A stretch of DNA of 64,000 nt from Luteolibacter sp. LG18 (GTDB lineage Bacteria; Verrucomicrobiota; Verrucomicrobiia; Verrucomicrobiales; Akkermansiaceae): the NCBI RefSeq assembly GCF_036322585.1, contig NZ_AP024600.1, forward strand, positions 3,658,001 through 3,722,000, in the 5' to 3' direction. Below are positions 58,825-64,000 of this stretch, in pieces; position 1 is the stretch's first letter, and every line of letters starts with the position of its first letter. The notes beneath the pieces are model-generated. The model saw only the letters and a program-made list of their open reading frames with translations, made no database searches and was not told where the DNA came from. A program made the position numbers and the translations under genes.

Positions 58825-59814
58825 TCACACCGTCTTCCACTTGAAGTCCGGCGTCTTCTCGAAGGCGTGGAGGAGCTTGCCGTTCGCGTCGATATGGCGG
58901 AGCACAAGCTTGTCCGTGGTGATGGAGAGGTGGGAGAAGCCGAACACCGCTTGGGCGAACTCGGCGGAGTGGTTCTCGTGGATGTCGGTCAGGCGTCGGC
59001 CACCGCCGCCGGAGATCACGAAGCTGGTTTTCTTGCCCTGGATCTCAAGGTGCTGGAGGTCGTGGTCATGGCCGCCGAGGTAGACATGCACGCCGTGTGT
59101 TTCCAGCAGCGGCGCGAGTTCGTCGACGAGTTCCTTGGTGTCGTTGTGCGGGCCGTTTGAATACACCGGGTGGTGGCCGACCACGGCGGTGAAGGGCGCG
59201 CGCTTCGATTGCAGCTCTTTTTCCAGCCAGGCCATCTGGGCCTTCTTCTCCTCGTCGGTCATCCAGATCGGGCGCTGCTCGGCGAGCTTGGCGTGGATGG
59301 CACGGTTGATCGGCTCCCAGTCGGTGTCGATCATGAGCAGGGTGATGACCGGGTTTTCCTTCGGCAGGTCGAGGCGGTAGTACTTCGCGGGCATCGTCCA
59401 GCGGGTGCCCTCGGGGCGCTTCGCGTAGTCGAGCTCGGCCTTTTCCTGGCCGGCGGTTTCGGCGTAGTCGTGGTTGCCGAGGATGGCCCAGCATGGGCCG
59501 GGGAAAACCTCTTTTGGGTAGCAGTCCTCGAAGCCTTTTTTCCAGCGCGGTGAGTCCACACTGCCCATGCCGCCGCCGTAGAAATTGTCCCCGAGCATGA
59601 GCATGCCGTGGGGCGGTTTCGGGAGGGCCTGGGTGTAGCGGGTCATGCCGCGGGCGACGGCCCACTGGGATTCCTCGGCGCTACCGAAGTCACCGATGGC
59701 GAGGAGTTCGAGGCTGCCCGCCGGGGTGTCCGGGGCGGCTTCGGAGCGGCGGAGGTTGAGCCCCAGGGCGAGGCTCGAGCAGAAAGCGGTCTTGAGCAGG
59801 CGGCGGCGGTTCAT
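58825..59814 (-). CDS. Tat-exported metallophosphoesterase (purple acid phosphatase/TRAP-like)
   Basis: A 329-aa phosphatase with a twin-arginine leader (MNRRRLLKTAF). The dimetal motifs of calcineurin-like phosphoesterases appear in order: GDFG (Asp42), GDNFY (Asp76, Asn77, Tyr79), GNHD (Asn114, His115), GHHPVYSNG and GGHDHDLQ. The Tyr after GDNF is the tyrosinate ligand of purple acid phosphatases, and the compact size resembles tartrate-resistant acid phosphatase. It probably scavenges phosphate from phosphomonoesters in the periplasm or outside. Seven base pairs separate its stop from that of the pectate lyase. Confidence 0.9.
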   Translation of the reverse strand: MNRRRLLKTAFCSSLALGLNLRRSEAAPDTPAGSLELLAIGDFGSAEESQWAVARGMTRYTQALPKPPHGMLMLGDNFYGGGMGSVDSPRWKKGFEDCYPKEVFPGPCWAILGNHDYAETAGQEKAELDYAKRPEGTRWTMPAKYYRLDLPKENPVITLLMIDTDWEPINRAIHAKLAEQRPIWMTDEEKKAQMAWLEKELQSKRAPFTAVVGHHPVYSNGPHNDTKELVDELAPLLETHGVHVYLGGHDHDLQHLEIQGKKTSFVISGGGGRRLTDIHENHSAEFAQAVFGFSHLSITTDKLVLRHIDANGKLLHAFEKTPDFKWKTV

Positions 59815-59864
59815 GACGGCTAAGAAAAGAGCAGGTCGGGGCCGCGCGGCCTATGGAAATTTCG

Positions 59865-60416
59865 TTAAACTTCCGGGCCATTTGCCCGGGCCAACGCCTC
59901 CCGCAGGGTCCGGTGGGACTGGACGATCAGCGCCTCCCGCATCGCCACCTCCATCAGCCGTGTCTTTACCACGGCGGGATCGAGACGGTCTGATGAGAAG
60001 AGGTAGGCCAGCAATTCAATGTCCTTGGGGCGCCCAGCTTGGCATTTGGCGGCGGCCATGTCGTGGGGTTCCAAGCACCAGGCGCGCTCGACTCCCTGCA
60101 GGGGAATCAGCCGTTCTTCCCAGCCTTTCGGAAACTGTTCGGTGACGATTGGCCGGATGATGTCGGCGTAGTAGCCGAAATGGGCGTGGAAGGGCTCTTC
60201 GTTGCCGAGAACGTTGTCCAGTAATACTCCGATATCCTCTGCCCATGGTTCCACGATGAAGTCCGCGTCGTGGGTCCGCTCCAATGGGCCGCCGTGGTCG
60301 TCTCCGAGCTCGGGAAATGATGGCAGAAGCGATGCGGAACCGAACACGATCACTTTGCCCGTTTCCATCAGGGCCAGGGCGGTTTTCGCCAGATGCGTCA
60401 GTGAGTCCAGGCGCAT
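59865..60416 (-). CDS. Nucleotidyltransferase-fold protein (DUF6036-like)
   Basis: A 183-aa cytosolic protein with a nucleotidyltransferase-like core: KVIVFGSASLLPSF near residues 21-34, the region of the GS motif, then RTHDADFIVEP (about 47-57) with acidic residues where NTases bind metal. The C-terminal half is helical (DMAAAKCQAGRPKDIELLAYLF). It resembles the DUF6036/AbiEii-like nucleotidyltransferases, some of which are toxins of type IV-like toxin-antitoxin pairs. The upstream gene overlaps it by 19 bp, which supports a two-gene module. Confidence 0.65.
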   Translation of the reverse strand: MRLDSLTHLAKTALALMETGKVIVFGSASLLPSFPELGDDHGGPLERTHDADFIVEPWAEDIGVLLDNVLGNEEPFHAHFGYYADIIRPIVTEQFPKGWEERLIPLQGVERAWCLEPHDMAAAKCQAGRPKDIELLAYLFSSDRLDPAVVKTRLMEVAMREALIVQSHRTLREALARANGPEV

Positions 60417-60778
60417 GAGAATCTTCTTCGTTCTTCTTTCGAGAGGACACCCGGAAACGGCGAGCAGCTTTTCAGAAAGCGGGCGTTCTCATCGTCCCGG
60501 CGGAGGAGGTCCAGAAGGGTGGCGAATCCAGCGGGGGTGGAGCGGGCGGTTTCAATCAGGCTCCGCCAGGCCAGCAGGGGGCGGACGTCGCCGAGCCGGT
60601 CCATTTCGATCCAACGGGCGATGTTGCGGAGCGGAATCTCCAACAGCTCCGGCTGCCGTTCGATCTTGTCGGCCGTGAACAACCAGCGCTCGTGGATGAG
60701 CGGGTTCAGCCAGACATGGTCTTCCGGGATCACGGTGGCACCATACCTCCCGCCCGGGATCAGGGCAAGCGGCTCCAA
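60398..60778 (-). CDS. Small partner protein of the nucleotidyltransferase
   Basis: A 126-aa protein overlapping the nucleotidyltransferase gene by 19 bp. The only start upstream of the conserved-looking N-terminus (EPLALIPGGRYGATVIPEDHVWLN) is a TTG at 60778, so the start is uncertain. It is mostly helical (LLEIPLRNIARWIEMDRLG, SLIETARSTPAGFATLLDLL) with no HTH that I can assign. As the upstream gene of an overlapping pair it is positioned like an antitoxin or specificity partner; function is inferred from position only. Confidence 0.5.
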   Translation of the reverse strand: MEPLALIPGGRYGATVIPEDHVWLNPLIHERWLFTADKIERQPELLEIPLRNIARWIEMDRLGDVRPLLAWRSLIETARSTPAGFATLLDLLRRDDENARFLKSCSPFPGVLSKEERRRFSCAWTH

Positions 60779-60822
60779 CGGATGGCATCGCTCAATTCTG
60801 GCTTTTTCCCCGGAAGTGGTTC

Positions 60823-63069
60823 ATGCTGCGCGGACACATGGGGCAGGCACGGACACGGCATCAGGGGGCGGGAAACGCGGCGCGGGGAGGAAGCGGGGCC
60901 GTTTGGCTGATCGTGGTGCTGTCGGTGGCCGCGGTGGCGGGCGGGGCGTGGTGGTGGATGCAGCGGAAACCGGAAACTCCGGTGGCGACCGTGGTCACGA
61001 AAACCGCCCCGCAGCCGGTGATCCCGCCGGATGACAAGGTGCACGCGGGCTACGCCGGATCGGCCACTTGCAAGGAGTGCCACCAGACGGCGCACGAGAA
61101 GTGGATGACCTCGAACCACCATTTCGCGGAGCGGATGCCGGACCCGAAGCTGGACAAGGTGGCGTTCGATCCCGCCCACCCGATCGCCCACGGCCGGCAG
61201 TCATCGGAGGCGAAGCTCGACGTCAACGGGCTGATGCAGCTCATCACGCAGGGGCTCGACAAATCGAAGCAGTCGTTTCCGGTCCGCCGGGTGATCGGGC
61301 ACGATCCGCTGCGCCAGTTTCTCATCGAGGGCCCGGGCGGCCGGATGCAGGCGGCGGAGCTGGCGTGGGATCCGCACAAGTCGGAGTGGTTCGATGTCTA
61401 CGGTACCGAGGACCGTCAACCGGGCGAATGGGGCCACTGGACCGGCCGTGGCATGAACTGGAACGCCCAGTGCGCGAGCTGCCACAACACCCGGCCGCGG
61501 AAGAACTACGACCCGGCGACCGACTCCTACCACACGAGCATGGCGGAGATGAGCGTGGGCTGCGAATCGTGCCACGGTCCGATGAAGGCCCATGTCGATT
61601 GGCAGGCGACACGATCCGTGGGCGCGAAGGACCCGACGCTGAAACCGTTCAGCCGCGACCAGATGCTGGAAACCTGCGCCGCGTGCCACGCGCGCCGCGG
61701 CGAGATCACCGGCGACCTGGTGCCCGGCGAGTCGTTCTATGATCACTTCACGCTGAGCGTGCCGGACGGTAGCGATATCTTCTATCCGGATGGCCAGGTG
61801 CGGGAGGAGGACTACGAGTTCACCGCCTTCCTCGGCAGCAAGATGCACGCGGCGGGCGTGCGCTGCGTGGATTGCCACGATCCCCACACCGGCAAGCGCG
61901 TGCTGGAGGGCAACGCCCTGTGCATGCAGTGCCACACCGGTGGCGCGCCGCGGCCGGGGGGGACCAAGCCCGCGCCGGTGATCGATCCGGTGGCGCACAG
62001 CCATCATGCCGAGGGCAGCACCGGGAACCTGTGCACTTCGTGCCACATGCCGGTGACGGATTACATGCAGCGCCACCCGCGCCACGATCACGGCTACACC
62101 ATTCCCGATCCGCGGATGACGAAGGAATACGGCATCCCGAACGCGTGCAGCCGCTGCCATGTGGACAAGGACGTGAAGTGGGCGATGAAGGCGACCGACG
62201 AGTGGTATGGCGAGAAGATGAACCGCCCGACCCGCGAGCGGACCGATCTTTTCGCCCGCGCCCGGCTGGGCGACCCGGCGTCGCGGCAACAGCTCATCGA
62301 GTTTTTGAAACAGCCGAACGAACCGCTGTGGCAGACCTCGGCGGTCCATTTGCTGGGCACCTGGGCGGGTGAACCGGCCGCCACGGCGGCGCTGTTGGCG
62401 CAGTTCAAACACACCAGCCCGATGGTCCGTGAGGCCGCGGTGCGGGCGGGGGGCGTGCTGGCACAGGAAGGGGATGCGGCCACGATCGCCGCGGTGAAGC
62501 CGCTGCTGGACGATCCGGTGCGGAGCGTGCGCGTGGCCGCGGCGTGGATGCTGCGGGACAGCGTCGATCCGGCATCGAAAACCGGCACCGAGCTGCTGCA
62601 CATGCTCAAGATCGGTGCGGACCAGCCCACGGGCCAGATGCAGCTCGGCCAGTATGAATTCGCGCGGAAGAGCCCGGCGGTCGCGTTGCAGCATTTCCGC
62701 AAGGCGGTCGAGTGGGATCCGAACTCCGCGCCCTTCCACCACGATCTGGCGGTGGCCCTCAGCGCGACCGGAGACACCACCGGGGCGATCCGTGAGCTCC
62801 AACAGGCGGTGAAACTCGCGCCGGAAATGGCGGAGTATCACTACAAGCTGGCACTCGCGTGGAACGAGGCGGGTTCGCTCCAGAACGCCATCGCCTCGCT
62901 GGAGGAAACCGTCAGCCGCGATCCGGAGATGGGCCGCGCTTGGTACAATCTTGCGGCGGCCTATGTGCAGGCCGGTCGCAAACAACAGGCGCAGGAAGCC
63001 GCCCAGCGCGCCGCGGCTCTCAATCCCCAGGACCCGCGGGTGCTCCAGTTGCTGCGGTCGCTGAGGTGA
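60823..63069 (+). CDS. Octaheme c-type cytochrome fused to HEAT and TPR repeats
   Basis: A 748-aa protein with a basic N-terminus and one transmembrane anchor (about 26-46, VWLIVVLSVAAVAGGAWWWM). The periplasmic part carries eight CxxCH heme sites: CKECH, CASCH, CESCH, CAACH, CVDCH, CMQCH, CTSCH and CSRCH, within about residues 80-450. After them come HEAT-like repeats (about 480-590, ASRQQLIEFLKQ, AVRAGGVLAQEGD) and at least three TPRs (about 600-740, AVALQHFRKAVEWDPNS, AIRELQQAVKLAPEM). It resembles multiheme cytochromes of the cytochrome c552/c554 kind with a protein-interaction tail, so electron transfer in a periplasmic complex is likely. The electron donor is unknown. Confidence 0.88.
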   Translation: MLRGHMGQARTRHQGAGNAARGGSGAVWLIVVLSVAAVAGGAWWWMQRKPETPVATVVTKTAPQPVIPPDDKVHAGYAGSATCKECHQTAHEKWMTSNHHFAERMPDPKLDKVAFDPAHPIAHGRQSSEAKLDVNGLMQLITQGLDKSKQSFPVRRVIGHDPLRQFLIEGPGGRMQAAELAWDPHKSEWFDVYGTEDRQPGEWGHWTGRGMNWNAQCASCHNTRPRKNYDPATDSYHTSMAEMSVGCESCHGPMKAHVDWQATRSVGAKDPTLKPFSRDQMLETCAACHARRGEITGDLVPGESFYDHFTLSVPDGSDIFYPDGQVREEDYEFTAFLGSKMHAAGVRCVDCHDPHTGKRVLEGNALCMQCHTGGAPRPGGTKPAPVIDPVAHSHHAEGSTGNLCTSCHMPVTDYMQRHPRHDHGYTIPDPRMTKEYGIPNACSRCHVDKDVKWAMKATDEWYGEKMNRPTRERTDLFARARLGDPASRQQLIEFLKQPNEPLWQTSAVHLLGTWAGEPAATAALLAQFKHTSPMVREAAVRAGGVLAQEGDAATIAAVKPLLDDPVRSVRVAAAWMLRDSVDPASKTGTELLHMLKIGADQPTGQMQLGQYEFARKSPAVALQHFRKAVEWDPNSAPFHHDLAVALSATGDTTGAIRELQQAVKLAPEMAEYHYKLALAWNEAGSLQNAIASLEETVSRDPEMGRAWYNLAAAYVQAGRKQQAQEAAQRAAALNPQDPRVLQLLRSLR

Positions 63070-63096
63070 GGCCAATCATTCAAGCCTCGGAAACAC

Positions 63097-63534
63097 ATGA
63101 AAGTCCGTCGAATCGATCACATCGGGATCAACGTCAACGATCTCGCCGCTGCCAAGGCGTTCTTCCTCGAGCTGGGGCTGGAGGTGGAAGGCGAATACCA
63201 GATGGAGGGAAAGTGGCTGGACGGGATCGTCGGGCTGGAAGGCGTCCGAACCGAGATGGTGATGCTGGGCACACCGGACGGTGAGACCAGCCTGGAACTG
63301 GTGAAGTATGTCTCGCCGGTGGATGAAAGCGGGCTCCAGCCGTCGTCCGCGAACACCCTGGGTATCCGGCACATCGCCATCGCGGTGGACGACATCGAAG
63401 GGGTGCTCGCCCGATTGAAGAAGGTGGGAGCGGTGCCCTTCAATGAGATCTACAACTACGAAGGCATCTACAAGCTGTGCTATGTGAGGGGCCCGGAGGG
63501 GATCATCCTGGAGCTGGCGGAGAAGATTTCCTGA
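63097..63534 (+). CDS. VOC-family (glyoxalase-like) metalloprotein
   Basis: A 145-aa vicinal-oxygen-chelate protein with two beta-alpha-beta-beta-beta modules. The four metal-ligand positions are filled: His8 in DHIGINV, Glu at about 67 in LELVKY, His at about 91 in RHIAIAV and Glu at about 140 in ILELAEK. This set matches methylmalonyl-CoA epimerase and glyoxalase relatives; the exact substrate cannot be told. It starts 28 bp after the cytochrome gene and could be cotranscribed. Confidence 0.85.
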   Translation: MKVRRIDHIGINVNDLAAAKAFFLELGLEVEGEYQMEGKWLDGIVGLEGVRTEMVMLGTPDGETSLELVKYVSPVDESGLQPSSANTLGIRHIAIAVDDIEGVLARLKKVGAVPFNEIYNYEGIYKLCYVRGPEGIILELAEKIS

Positions 63535-63568
63535 GGCTCGCAAAATATAGGGGCTCGGTGCTGCTCGT

Positions 63569-63583
63569 CGTCCCAACGGGACG
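63569..63583. other. Short perfect hairpin between convergent genes
   Basis: CGTCCC and GGGACG flank a 3-nt loop. It lies between the stops of the VOC gene and the following minus-strand gene and has no T-run. It may be a repeat unit or a weak terminator. Confidence 0.45.
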
Positions 63584-63607
63584 ATGGGTGGCCCGGATCT
63601 CCAAATT

Positions 63608-64000
63608 TTATCGGGCGACCTTGCCCTTTTGAAAATCGATCAAGTCCTGTTCTTCGGCCGCTCCAACCGGATCGAATTTCTTCCAGATCGAAAAATCGGC
63701 TTCCGGCATTTCGCGGATGGGAAGGGTTTCTGGCTTGAGGAGTTCCATGAATCGCTCCTCCTCCGCGGAATACCGGCCGTTCGCATCCGGTTTGCCGAGG
63801 TTCACGCCGAGCTTGGAAGAGGTGCCTGCATGGCATGCGATGCTCGCGATACCGTCGAGTCCGGCGAAATCGGGACCGCCTCCGACGAACACGATCACGT
63901 GATCGCCGATCTTGAGTTTCTCGCAGCCGCCGGTGGAGAGCTTTTTGACGCCCCTGACATCACAGCCGTCCGCGGGGGAGAACAACACCTTCGTCACCAC
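63608..64000 (-). CDS. Unrecognised protein, 5' end outside window
   Basis: The minus-strand frame is open to the window edge, so only the C-terminal 130 residues are seen. They include GDHVIVFVGGGPDFAGLDG, IACHAGTSSKLGVNLGKPD and KPETLPIREMPEADFSIW. The Gly-rich strand and CHAG segment give no certain family. Convergent with the VOC gene. Confidence 0.5.
   Translation of the reverse strand: MVTKVLFSPADGCDVRGVKKLSTGGCEKLKIGDHVIVFVGGGPDFAGLDGIASIACHAGTSSKLGVNLGKPDANGRYSAEEERFMELLKPETLPIREMPEADFSIWKKFDPVGAAEEQDLIDFQKGKVAR

Overview
The window is a GC-rich chromosomal segment from a member of the Verrucomicrobiota, most like the Luteolibacter/Haloferula/Akkermansia side of the phylum. The clues are a TIGR04073-type small exported protein, an ECF sigma factor of the Rhodopirellula/Verrucomicrobium type with a LamG-bearing FecR-like partner, a giant protein with autotransporter-associated beta-strand repeats, 'DPDxDGxxNLxEYxxGxDP' tails on secreted proteins, and a type IV pilus-like locus whose gene order resembles the Akkermansia Amuc_1098-1102 region. 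This placement is inferred from protein families. No rRNA or tRNA gene, CRISPR array, prophage or intact IS element was seen.

Layout. 1-8.4 kb: the end of a repeat-rich surface protein, the TIGR04073 protein, serA (serine synthesis), a Tat-exported Thr-rich repeat protein, and a two-gene unit of helical membrane-anchored proteins. 8.4-15.5 kb: a small gene whose 3' end was frameshifted by a 31-bp tandem duplication, ilvD, and a chain of overlapping genes for related four-helix membrane proteins interrupted by a DUF3160-type exported protein. 15.5-24.3 kb: a GH64-like beta-1,3-glucanase, then on the minus strand the 1535-aa beta-strand repeat protein and an ECF sigma/FecR-like pair.

24.3-42.2 kb is one long minus-strand locus for a type IV pilus / type II secretion-like machine. 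It holds an ABC transporter trio recalling Myxococcus PilGHI, a PilT-like ATPase, four tandem pilins (two almost identical), a PilM-PilN-like fusion, a PilO-like protein, a PilP-like protein, a secretin, an assembly ATPase, a GspF platform protein, another pseudopilin and several unrecognised membrane or Pro-rich partners. A strong terminator divides the pilin half from the scaffold half.

42.2-48.5 kb: purM-purF, followed by an accessory strip with a lipoprotein, an exported protein, two gene remnants (sulfatase-like and acetylesterase-like) and several GTAG-plus-hairpin REP-like elements. 48.5-56.2 kb: a self-contained fructose uptake system. A LacI-type repressor is divergent from an EIIA-HPr-EI fusion, 1-phosphofructokinase, EIIBC and an OprB-like porin, with two LacI-family operators between. 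56.2-64 kb: divergent pectin enzymes (a CE12 acetylesterase and a PL1 pectate lyase), a Tat-exported acid phosphatase, a nucleotidyltransferase with an overlapping partner, an octaheme cytochrome/HEAT/TPR fusion, a VOC protein and an unrecognised partial gene.

Taken together this is a polysaccharide-degrading heterotroph with an elaborate surface. Pectin- and glucan-active enzymes, a sugar porin and a PTS feed central metabolism, while a pilus-like machine, repeat adhesins and an ECF/FecR circuit shape the cell envelope.
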